From positions 53,476 to 117,475 of the forward strand of contig CALESJ010000022.1 of NCBI GenBank assembly GCA_937907025.1: 64,000 bases of DNA, given 5' to 3'. Source of the stretch: an uncultured Faecalibacterium sp. (GTDB taxonomy: Bacteria > Bacillota > Clostridia > Oscillospirales > Ruminococcaceae). Below, piece after piece: positions 17,056 through 26,141 of the stretch (positions are counted from its first letter, which is position 1; every line of letters begins with the position of its first letter). Position numbers and translations under genes: made by a program. Under the pieces are notes generated by a model. That model made no database searches, was not told the DNA's origin, and was given only the letters and a program-made list of their open reading frames with translations.

Positions 17056-17529
17056 ATGCACAAAAAACAAAGCGGCCATCTGAATTCGGCGCCTTTCTCC
17101 CTGGCCCTCTTTGTGCTGATGCTGGGGTGCGTGCTGATGCTGGCCGTGTTCGGCGCCCAGGTCTACGGCACCCTGACGCAGAGCCAGAACCGCAACAAGG
17201 CCGTGCGTGCCAGCCTGAGCTATGTGGCGGCCCGCCTGCGCGCTGCCGATGAAACGGGGGCGGTTTCCATAAAGCCGGGGCCGCAAGGGGACGCCCTGAT
17301 TCTTTCGGACATCGGCACGGACACCGGGTACGAAACCCGTATTTATGTGTATGATGGGCAGCTGGTTGAAGAATACACCGCCGAGCAGAACGAATATGAC
17401 CCGGCATCTGCCCAGGTAGTGGCACAAACGGACACCTTTGCGGTAACCCGGGATGGCAGCCTGTGCACCGTCACCACCGACCAGGGAACAGTCCGCGTGT
17501 ATCTGCACACAGGGGAGGACGCTTCATGA
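17056..17529 (+). CDS. DUF4860-like pilin-type protein
   Basis: The product is 157 residues, with one hydrophobic helix (about 14-40) after a short polar start and a beta-rich C-terminal part. It matches my memory of DUF4860 proteins found in clostridial pilus-like operons. It has no recognisable prepilin peptidase site. Its stop overlaps the next start as ATGA. Confidence 0.7.
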   Translation: MHKKQSGHLNSAPFSLALFVLMLGCVLMLAVFGAQVYGTLTQSQNRNKAVRASLSYVAARLRAADETGAVSIKPGPQGDALILSDIGTDTGYETRIYVYDGQLVEEYTAEQNEYDPASAQVVAQTDTFAVTRDGSLCTVTTDQGTVRVYLHTGEDAS

Positions 17530-17972
17530 ACCGACACAAAAACCTCTCTTTTTATATTGAAAGCCTGGTACTCCTTTTTTTTCTGCTGGCAGCGCTGGTT
17601 GTTTTGATTCGGGTATTCGGCGCGGCGCAGGCCCTTGGAATACAGGCCCGACAGAAAACGGATGCTGCATTGATCCTGCAAACGGTATCTGCGGAGTTTT
17701 CGGCCAAGTCGGCGCCTTTTGATGCAGCCGTGGCAGAGGCAGAATCTGCCGGCCAGGCACAGGTGGACTTTCTGTGTGACGGGCAGGGCAACGTCCGTTC
17801 CGATGGGACCTACTGTGTGGCCGCGGACCTTTGGAGTGAAGCACGGGAAGCCGGAACCATGGTTTATGCACAGATCTGCATTACGCAGGCTTCCGATCAG
17901 ACCGGTACGGTACTGGGGGAACTGAGTATATCCGTCTATTGCCCCCGGTTGACGGAGGAGGCTGACTCATGA
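17526..17972 (+). CDS. Pilin-like protein with partial prepilin motif
   Basis: The product is 148 residues. The N-terminus FYIESLVLLFFLLAALVVL resembles a prepilin helix, with a glutamate at about the +5 position, but the residue before the expected cut is not glycine. It then has a helical stretch and a small soluble domain. Coupled by ATGA overlap to the genes on both sides. Likely a minor pilin or pseudopilin by context. Confidence 0.72.
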   Translation: MNRHKNLSFYIESLVLLFFLLAALVVLIRVFGAAQALGIQARQKTDAALILQTVSAEFSAKSAPFDAAVAEAESAGQAQVDFLCDGQGNVRSDGTYCVAADLWSEAREAGTMVYAQICITQASDQTGTVLGELSISVYCPRLTEEADS

Positions 17973-18403
17973 ACGATAAACGTATGGAATATATCCACCG
18001 TCCGGTCCGGACCGGAGCTTTGACATTGCTGATTACAGCGGTCCTGATATGCCTGGCAGTCCTGGCCGTTCTGGCATTGGCTACGGCACAGGCTGACCTT
18101 GCTATGGCGAAAAAAGCATTGACCGGCCTGCAGGATCAGGCTGCCGTGGAAACGGCCGGTCAGGAATGCCTGGCCGAATTGGACGCCGCTCTAAAAAACG
18201 GGCGTACCGCACCGGAAGGATTTGTCCCGGCGGAGGACGGCTCCATAAGCACTTCGTTTTCCGTGAACGGAAACACGCTGCAAATCGTGGCTATCCTGGA
18301 GGAGCCGACAGCAGATGCCCCGGCTGCCTACCGGATACGGACCTGGCAGTTGACCACGCAGTGGGAGCCGGACCAGAAGCTGGACCTGTGGAACGGGATG
18401 TAA
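17969..18403 (+). CDS. Pilin-like single-span membrane protein
   Basis: The product is 144 residues. One long hydrophobic helix at about residues 17-42 follows a basic start (TGALTLLITAV resembles a prepilin cut region but lacks the +5 glutamate). The rest is a small soluble domain. ATGA overlap with the gene before, 22 bases before pilT. Assigned by shape and context. Confidence 0.68.
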   Translation: MNDKRMEYIHRPVRTGALTLLITAVLICLAVLAVLALATAQADLAMAKKALTGLQDQAAVETAGQECLAELDAALKNGRTAPEGFVPAEDGSISTSFSVNGNTLQIVAILEEPTADAPAAYRIRTWQLTTQWEPDQKLDLWNGM

Positions 18404-18425
18404 ATAGGGAAAGGAACGGACTTTC

Positions 18426-19496
18426 ATGGTTATTCTGGATGTTTTGAAGCAGGCTCTGGAGCTGGGAGCCTCGGATATTTTTATCATTGCCGGGCTTCCG
18501 CTGACCTATAAGGTCAACGGGCGTCAGCAGCGTATGGGAGAACGCCTGATGCCGGAGGGAACCCGTGAATTTGTGGAGGGAATCTACTCCATCTGCGGTC
18601 GTTCTCCCGAACGTATGGAAACCCCGGATGCGGATGATGATTTTTCGTTTGCCATTCCGCATATGGGGCGTTTCCGGGCCAATGTGCTGCATCAGCGCGG
18701 TACCCTGGCCATGGTCCTGCGTGTGATCCAGTTCGGTCTGCCGGACCCTCAGACATTGGGGATTCCGCCGCAGGTCATGCAGGCAGCCGGAAAGCTCAAA
18801 GGCATGGTCCTGGTCACTGGCCCTGCAGGCAGCGGCAAATCCACCACCCTGGCCTGCCTGATCGATGCCATCAACCACAACCGGGAATCCCACATCATCA
18901 CGATGGAGGACCCCATCGAATATATCCATCGCCATGGCCGCAGTATTGTTACCCAGCGGGAAATCGGCAGTGATTCGCCCAGCTATGTCAGCGCCCTGCG
19001 CAGCGCTCTGCGGGAAAGCCCGGATGTCATTCTTCTGGGAGAAATGCGGGACCTGGAAACCATCGAAGTGGCCATGACCGCCGCCGAAACCGGACAGCTG
19101 CTTTTCTCCACGCTGCACACCACCGGCGCGGCCAATACCATCGACCGTATTATTGATGTCTTTCCGGCCAGCCAGCAGAGCCAGGTGCGTATTCAGCTTT
19201 CCATGGTTTTGCAGACGGTCATCAGCCAGCAGCTGATTCCCACCACGGATGGGGGACAGACCGCTGTCTTTGAAGTGATGAACAACAATGCCGCCATCAA
19301 GAACCTGATCCGGGAGGCCAAAACGCACCAAATCGACGCGGCAATCCAGGCCGGGGCCGCTGAAGGCATGTGTACGATGGATGACAGCCTGTGCCGCTTG
19401 TATGCGCAGAAACGCATTACCAAGGATACGGCGCTGACATATTGCCTGCGCTATGAAACCATGGTGCGCAAACTCAGCGCCATGGATAGCCTGTAA
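18426..19496 (+). CDS. pilT: Type IV pilus motor ATPase, PilT subfamily
   Basis: The product is 356 residues. A PAS-like N-terminal domain (ASDIFIIAG pattern) leads into the secretion-ATPase core: Walker A GPAGSGKS (132-139), Asp box ITMEDPIEY, Walker B ILLGEMRD and His box STLHTTGA. PilT motors usually retract pili. No second ATPase (PilB type) lies in this operon, so either the partner is elsewhere or this motor does both jobs. Last gene of the pilus-like operon. Confidence 0.94.
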   Translation: MVILDVLKQALELGASDIFIIAGLPLTYKVNGRQQRMGERLMPEGTREFVEGIYSICGRSPERMETPDADDDFSFAIPHMGRFRANVLHQRGTLAMVLRVIQFGLPDPQTLGIPPQVMQAAGKLKGMVLVTGPAGSGKSTTLACLIDAINHNRESHIITMEDPIEYIHRHGRSIVTQREIGSDSPSYVSALRSALRESPDVILLGEMRDLETIEVAMTAAETGQLLFSTLHTTGAANTIDRIIDVFPASQQSQVRIQLSMVLQTVISQQLIPTTDGGQTAVFEVMNNNAAIKNLIREAKTHQIDAAIQAGAAEGMCTMDDSLCRLYAQKRITKDTALTYCLRYETMVRKLSAMDSL

Positions 19497-19526
19497 CGTA
19501 CAGGCATAAAGGGGAGGAAAAGAAAA

Positions 19527-20786
19527 ATGGAACGCATCCGCGACAGTTGGCTGCGCGTGCGGACCAGCACGCTGCTGCTTGCCAAATGGCTGGTGCTGGC
19601 AGCCGTTGTCGGTGTCCTTTGCGGCGGTATCGGCGCGGCCTTTTACCATGCAATTGTAAAAGTTACGGCGCTGCGCACGCAAAATCCGTGGCTTTTGTTT
19701 ACTCTGCCGCTAGCCGGTCTTTTGATCGTGGCCATTTATAAACTGACCGGAACAGAAGGGCAGGGGACCGATAACGTTATTGATGCCGTGCAAGATGGCA
19801 AGCCCTTGCAGGTTCTGTTGCTTCCGGCTATCTTCATTGCCACGGTACTGACGCATCTGGCCGGCGGCAGTGCCGGCCGCGAGGGCGCCGCTTTGCAGAT
19901 GGGCGGGGATATCGGCTGGCATGCCGGGCGCCTGCTGCACCTGTCGGACCATGACTGCCGTGTGGCTACCATCTGCGGCATGGCAGCGTTCTTTACCGCT
20001 TTGTTCGGTACGCCGCTGGCGGCAACCATGTTTGCCATGATGGTCATTAACGTTGGTCTGGTATTTTACGCCGCTTTCATTCCGGCGTTTGCGGCTTCAC
20101 TGGTTTCCTACGGCCTCTGTACACTCCTGCATGTCACACCGGTACGTTTTACCGTCACTGCACCGGCCACGGCTCCACTGCCCATCGTGCAGACTGCCTT
20201 TTTCGGTCTGGCCTGCGCTATTGTGACCATGTTGTTCTGTGCCGTGCTCCACTTTGCCGGGCGCCGTATGCAGCGCTGGTTTCCCAATCCGTGGATTCGG
20301 GTGCTCATAGGCGGTGTTGTGGTCATTGCCGCCACGTTGGCATGCGGTTCCATGCGCTACAACGGCGCCGGAACCGATGTGATCCAGCAGGCCATTGAGC
20401 AGGGACAGGCATTGCCGCAAGATTTCATCCTCAAAATTCTGTTCACGGCCGTTACACTGGCCGCCGGATACAAGGGCGGGGAAGTGGTTCCCAGCTTCTT
20501 CATCGGGGCTACGTTCGGCTGCGTAGCTGCGCCGCTGTTCGGGTTGCCTGCAGGTTTCGGCGCAGCCCTGGGCATGGTAGCGGTCTTCTGCGGCGCCACC
20601 AATTGCCTGTTTTCCTCTCTGGCCCTGGCCATCGAAGTATTTGGCTCCCAGGGACTATTGTATTTTGGCGTTGTCTGTGGTATTTGCCATGCACTCACCG
20701 GATATACGGGCCTTTACAGTCATCAGGGATTCGTGACAGCCAAGATGGAATCGGAATATCACACAGACCATCACGGGCATTACTGA
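19527..20786 (+). CDS. CLC-family anion channel/antiporter, possibly CLC-F type
   Basis: The product is 419 residues with about ten membrane helices and no CBS domains. The CLC signature GSAGREG holds the external gate Glu119. The later GGEVVPSFFIGATFG and C-terminal GYTGLYS motifs agree with the family. The usual internal glutamate of the FxLE pattern is replaced (FAMM at 169-172). The motif set resembles the fluoride-exporting CLC-F group as I remember it, but I see no fluoride riboswitch. ATG start with GGGGAGG. Its end overlaps the convergent yunB by 7 bases. Confidence 0.88.
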   Translation: MERIRDSWLRVRTSTLLLAKWLVLAAVVGVLCGGIGAAFYHAIVKVTALRTQNPWLLFTLPLAGLLIVAIYKLTGTEGQGTDNVIDAVQDGKPLQVLLLPAIFIATVLTHLAGGSAGREGAALQMGGDIGWHAGRLLHLSDHDCRVATICGMAAFFTALFGTPLAATMFAMMVINVGLVFYAAFIPAFAASLVSYGLCTLLHVTPVRFTVTAPATAPLPIVQTAFFGLACAIVTMLFCAVLHFAGRRMQRWFPNPWIRVLIGGVVVIAATLACGSMRYNGAGTDVIQQAIEQGQALPQDFILKILFTAVTLAAGYKGGEVVPSFFIGATFGCVAAPLFGLPAGFGAALGMVAVFCGATNCLFSSLALAIEVFGSQGLLYFGVVCGICHALTGYTGLYSHQGFVTAKMESEYHTDHHGHY

Positions 20787-21424
20787 GCAGCGGCATAATA
20801 AGTTGGAACATCTCCATCCAGCAGAACACTTACGATCGGGATTTGGTTCTCGACCATAGCTGTGGCCGTATTTCCATCCAGCACCATGCTGATGGTCACC
20901 TGCAAGTTCAGCGTGATGGTGTATTTTGTCCGGTTGATGGAAACTGCCTCGGTTTCTTCCTGCAATGTGCCTTCCACATAGGCATCCGGCAGGAGAGTCA
21001 GCTTCCATACAGGGCCCAGCCCCCCGAATGCGGTGACACCTGTCAGGCTGCCATAAGGAATCTCCAGATCGGTTTCTTCCAGAATAGCCAAAGATTCCTC
21101 CACTGCTTGAATCAGAGCGGCTTTGGCCCGGTTCAGAGCTGCCGTGTCGGCGTAAATAGCGAGCAGGGAACCATCGGTCGCATAATCCGCGGTGTACAGT
21201 TGCTCGTATCGTTCCGGTGCCATTTCCATCTCTGCTTCGACTGCTCTGTTCATGGCCTTTACCACAATGGCACGACATTCATACTCGGCCAGTTCTTCCA
21301 ACGTGGGTTTGAAAGCTGTTTGTACAAGATACAAATACCCACATCCCAACAAAAATAAAATCAGAAGAACCACACAGATATGTCTGCGGACAGGGTGCGG
21401 TTCTTTTTTTACTTTACGGCGCAC
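20780..21424 (-). CDS. yunB: Sporulation protein YunB
   Basis: The product is 214 residues: basic start, one membrane span (about 17-37) and an extracytoplasmic domain with the YunB pattern (IPYGSLTG, GLGPVWKL, SINRTKYTI, and a final VPTYY). YunB is made in the mother cell under sigma-E in Bacillus and is needed for normal spores. GTG start preceded by GGAGGTGAT, a near-perfect anti-16S match. A CATAAAAT sequence upstream on the minus strand (about 21454-21461) resembles a sigma-E -10 box, without a clear -35. Confidence 0.85.
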   Translation of the reverse strand: MRRKVKKEPHPVRRHICVVLLILFLLGCGYLYLVQTAFKPTLEELAEYECRAIVVKAMNRAVEAEMEMAPERYEQLYTADYATDGSLLAIYADTAALNRAKAALIQAVEESLAILEETDLEIPYGSLTGVTAFGGLGPVWKLTLLPDAYVEGTLQEETEAVSINRTKYTITLNLQVTISMVLDGNTATAMVENQIPIVSVLLDGDVPTYYAAAQ

Positions 21425-21504
21425 AATATCACCTCCAGCCGGAACGGTTTTCCTGCCATTTTATGCCGTCCAAGAGAAAAGTGTAATTTTTTTGCCGGAA
21501 AGTA

Positions 21505-21533
21505 TTGACAAGGGCAGACTTGGTTGCTATAAT
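21505..21533 (+). promoter_or_regulatory. Promoter of tRNA-Ala copy 1
   Basis: TTGACA (21505-21510), 17-base spacer, TATAAT (21528-21533): a perfect consensus promoter 34 bases before the tRNA. Confidence 0.9.
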
Positions 21534-21566
21534 TATCTACGTTGCTCAACGGCAACGCAAAAGCTT

Positions 21567-21642
<76 letters not shown>

Positions 21643-21673
21643 AAAGCTCCAACCGAAAGGTTGGAGCTTTTTT
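21643..21673 (+). terminator. Terminator of tRNA-Ala copy 1
   Basis: AAAGCTCCAACC, loop GAAA, GGTTGGAGCTTT, then T-run. It starts directly after the CCA end. Confidence 0.93.
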
Positions 21674-21691
21674 CTTTGTTGTCATGGGATT

Positions 21692-21722
21692 GCGGGCGGT
21701 TTCGTGTACCGAAACCGCCCGC
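21692..21722 (+). repeat. 31-base perfect hairpin, copy 1
   Basis: GCGGGCGGTTTCG and CGAAACCGCCCGC around a five-base loop. It has no T-run and so is not a normal terminator. The same hairpin follows tRNA-Ala copy 2 at 28668-28698. Confidence 0.85.
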
Positions 21723-21872
21723 TCGTTCAGCGTATAATGAAGATACCTTCCAGCTGTCACCAGACGCCTTCTGAACAGGGCCATGGACTTGCCGGTCCGG
21801 CACTGCTATAATAAAAAAATACAAGAAGAATTACCGGCGGAAAAGCCGGAGATTCCCCGGGGAGGTGCGTCC

Positions 21873-22541
21873 ATGAATATCCTGATTGTAGAAGATGAAG
21901 CGCCGCTGGCCCGTACTCTGCAAACTGTGCTGCAAGGCGGCGGATATGACACTTGTGTGTGCCCGGATGCAGAACAGGCCTACGATGCTTTGCAGGAACA
22001 AAAGGTGGATTTGATTCTTTTGGATCGGATGTTGCCGGCTATGGATGGCGTTTCTCTGGCCAAGCTGCTGCGCAACCAGGGCGTGCGTACTCCCATTTTG
22101 TTTTTGACGGCCCTGGGAGAGGTGGAGCAGCGCATTGCCGGTCTGGATGCTGGCGGAGATGACTATCTGACCAAGCCTTTTCATAACGGAGAGTTGCTGG
22201 CGCGGGTTCGGGCGCTGATTCGAAGGTCCGAACATGCTTCCCCAACGTACACCGTTGGCAACGTTACTTTTGATGAGGCAAGTATGCAGTTGAACGGCCC
22301 GTCCGGCAGTATGCCCGTGACCGGAAAGCTTTGCGCTTTGGCAGAACTGATGTTTCAAAAAGCAAACCAGGTGGTGACCCGGCGGGAAATATTTTCTGCT
22401 GTATGGGGGCTGGGTTCCGAGGCAGAAGAAGCGGTCATCGACAATTACATTTACTTTTTACGGCGGGCTCTGCGCCGCGTGGGGGCTGACGTGCAGGTCC
22501 TCACCATTCACGGCACCGGTTACCGTCTGACTACACCATGA
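21873..22541 (+). CDS. OmpR/PhoB-family response regulator
   Basis: The product is 222 residues. A receiver domain with acidic pocket (E7, D8), phosphoacceptor Asp51 (LILLDRMLP) and Lys101 (LTKPF) is followed by a winged-helix DNA-binding domain ending in TIHGTGYRL. ATG at 21873 with GGGGAGG upstream. Its end overlaps the kinase start by 4 bases. It should be phosphorylated by the next gene's product and probably controls the lipoprotein gene or itself. Confidence 0.95.
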   Translation: MNILIVEDEAPLARTLQTVLQGGGYDTCVCPDAEQAYDALQEQKVDLILLDRMLPAMDGVSLAKLLRNQGVRTPILFLTALGEVEQRIAGLDAGGDDYLTKPFHNGELLARVRALIRRSEHASPTYTVGNVTFDEASMQLNGPSGSMPVTGKLCALAELMFQKANQVVTRREIFSAVWGLGSEAEEAVIDNYIYFLRRALRRVGADVQVLTIHGTGYRLTTP

Positions 22542-23794
22542 CAGGACAAAGCACGCTCAAGCAGTTGCAGGACAAGCTCCGGCGCAGCGGCACGTGGCTG
22601 TTGCTGGGGGTATTCTGTGTGTTAGGGGTGATTATCTGCCGGCAAATCACCCAGGTAATGCAGCAAAACTATGATGACCGTTTTACTGACGCCCGGGAGC
22701 TGATGGAAAAAGCTGTTCTGGAAAGTACACGGGTAGACCTGGAGCAGCTGTCTTTGCTGGAACAGCAGTATGGCGTTTTTCTCTATCTGTATAACCGTGG
22801 TGAAGAGATTGAGTTACCGTATTCTATTAGCGAGCAAAAAGAAGCGTGGCAGCCCCAGGCAGCGGCCCTGATACAAAGCTGCCGCGGGACATTGTTGCCG
22901 GAAGAAGACCAGCTTCAGAAAGAGTCTTCTCTTGCGGGAGTACGGGCATCTTACACCATGCAGCGACTGGAATCCGGGCAAACGGCAGAACTTTTGATTC
23001 TGCAACCTGACGAAGCCGTGCATAACGCAATCCTGCGGGCTTGCCTGGGACCGACAGCAGCTTTGCTTCTGGCGTGCCTGTTCCTGATTGTTTTCTATCG
23101 GCTTTGGTTGTCCCGTGCCTTTGCACCTGCCTATGCGGCACAAAAGGCACAGTTGGACTTTTTGTCTTTGGCGGGCCATGAACTGCGCACTCCCGTTACG
23201 GTGATTCGCGCCAACACGGAACTGTTGGCACAGGGAAAAAACAGTTCTCCTGACATGCTGCGCAACATTCAGACCGAAACCCTACGGATGGATGTTCTGA
23301 TTGAAGACTTGATTCTTTTTTCTCGGGTGCAGACCAAAAATCTGCGGTTGAATCTTCAGCGGGTGGATGCCTGCGAACTTCTGCTGGATTGCTACACACG
23401 GTTTTACCCGTTGTTGAACGCAGAAGGACGCCATCTGATTTTGCAGCCCCCACCGGAAGAGGATGTATCCTTGCAGGCTGACCCCATGCGTCTGGGCCAA
23501 ATGCTGGGAATCCTTGTGTCCAACGCCAACGCCCATACACCTGCAGGAACGACAGTGACGCTGGGGCTGGAGCAAAAAGACGGCTGGGTGAAACTGTATG
23601 TACAGGACGACGGCCCAGGCTTGCCTCCGGACAGCAAACGGCCTGGGACGGTCCAGGGCACACACCTGGGGGTGGGGCTTCCCATCGCCCGGGAACTGGC
23701 AAAAATGCAAGGCGGTATTCTATTGCAGCAAAACATAAGCCCGCATGGCGCCCGTCTGGCTTTTCGCTTTCCGCTGATGCAGGATTCCCATTAA
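22538..23794 (+). CDS. Membrane sensor histidine kinase
   Basis: The product is 418 residues. Two membrane helices (about 18-36 and 168-190) enclose an extracytoplasmic sensor of about 130 residues. HisKA with His214 (LAGHELRTP) and an ATPase domain with N box (SNANAH), G1 (DDGPGLP) and G2 (GVGLPIA) follow. No HAMP domain is obvious. Partner of the regulator upstream (4-base overlap). The stimulus is not evident; the lipoprotein downstream could be a co-sensor. Confidence 0.94.
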   Translation: MTGQSTLKQLQDKLRRSGTWLLLGVFCVLGVIICRQITQVMQQNYDDRFTDARELMEKAVLESTRVDLEQLSLLEQQYGVFLYLYNRGEEIELPYSISEQKEAWQPQAAALIQSCRGTLLPEEDQLQKESSLAGVRASYTMQRLESGQTAELLILQPDEAVHNAILRACLGPTAALLLACLFLIVFYRLWLSRAFAPAYAAQKAQLDFLSLAGHELRTPVTVIRANTELLAQGKNSSPDMLRNIQTETLRMDVLIEDLILFSRVQTKNLRLNLQRVDACELLLDCYTRFYPLLNAEGRHLILQPPPEEDVSLQADPMRLGQMLGILVSNANAHTPAGTTVTLGLEQKDGWVKLYVQDDGPGLPPDSKRPGTVQGTHLGVGLPIARELAKMQGGILLQQNISPHGARLAFRFPLMQDSH

Positions 23795-23800
23795 AACACT

Positions 23801-23844
23801 GCCCGGAACCGAGATGGAGCAATTTCGGTTCTGGGCATTTTTTT
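23801..23844 (+). terminator. Terminator after the two-component genes
   Basis: GCCCGGAACCGA (23801-23812) pairs with TCGGTTCTGGGC (23825-23836), followed by seven T. Confidence 0.88.
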
Positions 23845-23923
23845 GAGCAGGCTTATAGGATTTTTTGAGATAGGATTTGGTATGCTGACCTTGTTGCCCA
23901 ATATAGAAAAGGAGGTCTTTTTC

Positions 23924-26104
23924 ATGACAAGACGCGGAATACGCCGCCAGGCAGCCGGGCTTTGTGCGGTTTTGCTGCTGAGCGGCTGCGGGACAGGGTT
24001 TTACCAAACCGAAGGAGAGGAGGCAGCGTCCGGCAGTGCAATGATGGAAATTGCGCAGGTACAGGAAACCGACGCCACACCTGCCGGGTTGGAGGACCAC
24101 ACCGTACGGCAGCTGACCGCCGGTGCAGACGGAGAACCACTTCTGGTCACCACCGATGCTCAGGCAATGCCCCATGCATACCAGAGGGAAAACGGAGAAT
24201 GGCAGGAGCAGGATAATGCGGCTATCGTTTCCTGGATTCAGGAGAACCAGGTCTATAATCGAAGGTACTATTACGATACCACGGGCAGCTGGTGGGCTGT
24301 CATCCAAAACGGAAATTCCATTGTACAGGTCCTTCCCGACGGACAGGCAAGAGAAGTAGTACTTCCCGAAGATGTGGCACCGGGCAAGTATGTGGCCATT
24401 TACGGATTTGCAGACAGAGGAGACGACCTGGTCTGTTTTGCAGCCAATCAGACAGAGGAGAAGGAGGGCCCAGATCCCGGAGGCGTATGGCTCTTGGTGG
24501 ATGGTGAGACCGGTCAGGTGACCCAGACCTTCTCGGTGGACTACGGAACGGATTATCGCCCGGTCTTTTATCAAGGGGACCTGATTATTTATGACTATGT
24601 GGCCACAACTTTGAAAGAATATGATTCCGAAACAGGCCAGCTTGTGCAGGAAGTTCCCATCGAACGGCCGGACACCCTGCCTGCTGCTGCCGCCATGACC
24701 GAAGATGGGATATACCACTATTTTGTGGGCAGTACCGGTTTGTATCGCCGCCCGCTGAATGGTGACTTTACACAGACGGTCACAGACGATATTTTACTGA
24801 ACTGCATGTCATCCAACTTCGAGGCTATGGGATTGTATGTAGAAGCGGACGGCGCTTATCTGATTGCCGGCAACGAAGACGGAAAAATGAAACTGTACAG
24901 CCTTTCCATACAGGAGGGCGAAGCCCCGGCGGCAGCAACCACCCTCACGGTATGGGCTATGGAGAGTACACCCATGCTGCAGATTGCGGCACAGCGGTAC
25001 CAATCCCTGCACCCGGATGTAGAACTGAACATTGTCACCGGCCGTGACACAGCGGAAGATTCTGTTTCGGAGCAGGATATCCTGCGACAGCTGAATACCG
25101 AACTTCTCAGCGGTGAAGGTCCGGACTGTCTGATTCTGGATGATCTGCCTATTCGGTCCTATATCCAACAGGGAATGCTGCAGAACCTGGATGGGCTGGT
25201 GGAAAAAAGTGATTTCTATTCCAATATTCTGAACAGCTACACTGAGGAAGATGGTTTGTATACGGTGCCAGCTTTCTTTGCGGCTCCTGTCTTTGCCACT
25301 GTACAAACAGAGAAAACGCCCGCCAGCCTGGAAGAACTGGCTCAGTTGTTTGAAAGCGGCGCCTGTACGGCCGGTTCCTGGAAAGAAATTTTTGAGGCGG
25401 TTTATCCGGCGGTGGCGAACCGAATCTTCCCGGATGGAGAAAGTCTGGATGAGGCCGCGCTCTCTGACTTCTTGGAGCAGACAAACCGCATGGTACAAAG
25501 TGCAGAAATCACACAGAAAAGCATGCCCATGGGAAGCGGAAACGGCAATCTGATGGTCACCAGTGAGCTCCCCACCAGCCGATTTGCCCTCCAAGAAGGA
25601 AATGCCACAGCGGCCATATTCCGTATGACGGGCATCAGTCAGGCTGTTTCCTTGCTGACCCAGTGCGAAGGCGTGACGCTTTCGCCGCTTCTCAACGAAA
25701 CTGCAGAGGGGCAATTCTTGCTGGGTATCCGTGCCGGAACCCAAAACCTTACCCAGGCCCAGAATTTTGTCCGTATGATGCTGGAAGACGAGCAAATTCA
25801 GCAAAGCAATGTGTACGGCGGTATGGCAGTGCACCGCGACATGGAGTTACAGGCATTGCAGCAGACGATCCAAGATGGTTATACCCAGGAAGAACGGGAT
25901 ACCTTTGCTATGAACCCGCTGGAATATCCTTGGGATGAACTGGCAGAGAAATATACAGGATTGGTAAATCCCGCCGCAGCCGGGCCCCTGCAGACCATCG
26001 TTTATGAGCAGGCTGTACAGGTCTATGGCGGGCAAATCACTCCCGAACAGGCTGTGGAAGAAGTAAAGGCACAAGTGAAACTCTATCTGCAAGAGCAGGC
26101 ATAA
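23924..26104 (+). CDS. Large lipoprotein: propeller-like N-terminus plus solute-binding domain
   Basis: The product is 726 residues. The signal peptide ends in LLSGC (Cys22). Residues about 50-335 have repeated beta-strand motifs with W, Y and DG turns, suggesting a beta-propeller. From about residue 340 it matches an extracellular solute-binding protein of carbohydrate ABC transporters (TLTVWAMEST..., later YTVPAFFAAPVFA and the C-terminal helices). AAAGGAGG precedes ATG 23924. No intact ABC permease is next to it; it follows the two-component system behind a terminator. It may sense rather than import a ligand. Family is fairly sure, role is inference. Confidence 0.8.
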   Translation: MTRRGIRRQAAGLCAVLLLSGCGTGFYQTEGEEAASGSAMMEIAQVQETDATPAGLEDHTVRQLTAGADGEPLLVTTDAQAMPHAYQRENGEWQEQDNAAIVSWIQENQVYNRRYYYDTTGSWWAVIQNGNSIVQVLPDGQAREVVLPEDVAPGKYVAIYGFADRGDDLVCFAANQTEEKEGPDPGGVWLLVDGETGQVTQTFSVDYGTDYRPVFYQGDLIIYDYVATTLKEYDSETGQLVQEVPIERPDTLPAAAAMTEDGIYHYFVGSTGLYRRPLNGDFTQTVTDDILLNCMSSNFEAMGLYVEADGAYLIAGNEDGKMKLYSLSIQEGEAPAAATTLTVWAMESTPMLQIAAQRYQSLHPDVELNIVTGRDTAEDSVSEQDILRQLNTELLSGEGPDCLILDDLPIRSYIQQGMLQNLDGLVEKSDFYSNILNSYTEEDGLYTVPAFFAAPVFATVQTEKTPASLEELAQLFESGACTAGSWKEIFEAVYPAVANRIFPDGESLDEAALSDFLEQTNRMVQSAEITQKSMPMGSGNGNLMVTSELPTSRFALQEGNATAAIFRMTGISQAVSLLTQCEGVTLSPLLNETAEGQFLLGIRAGTQNLTQAQNFVRMMLEDEQIQQSNVYGGMAVHRDMELQALQQTIQDGYTQEERDTFAMNPLEYPWDELAEKYTGLVNPAAAGPLQTIVYEQAVQVYGGQITPEQAVEEVKAQVKLYLQEQA

Positions 26105-26108
26105 AAAG

Positions 26109-26141
26109 TTCCGCCGGGGGATCTCCCCGGCGGAATTTTTT
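26109..26141. terminator. Bidirectional terminator
   Basis: TTCCGCCGGGG (26109-26119) pairs with CCCCGGCGGAA (26125-26135), with A-tract before and T-run after. It separates the convergent lipoprotein and permease-like genes. Confidence 0.87.
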
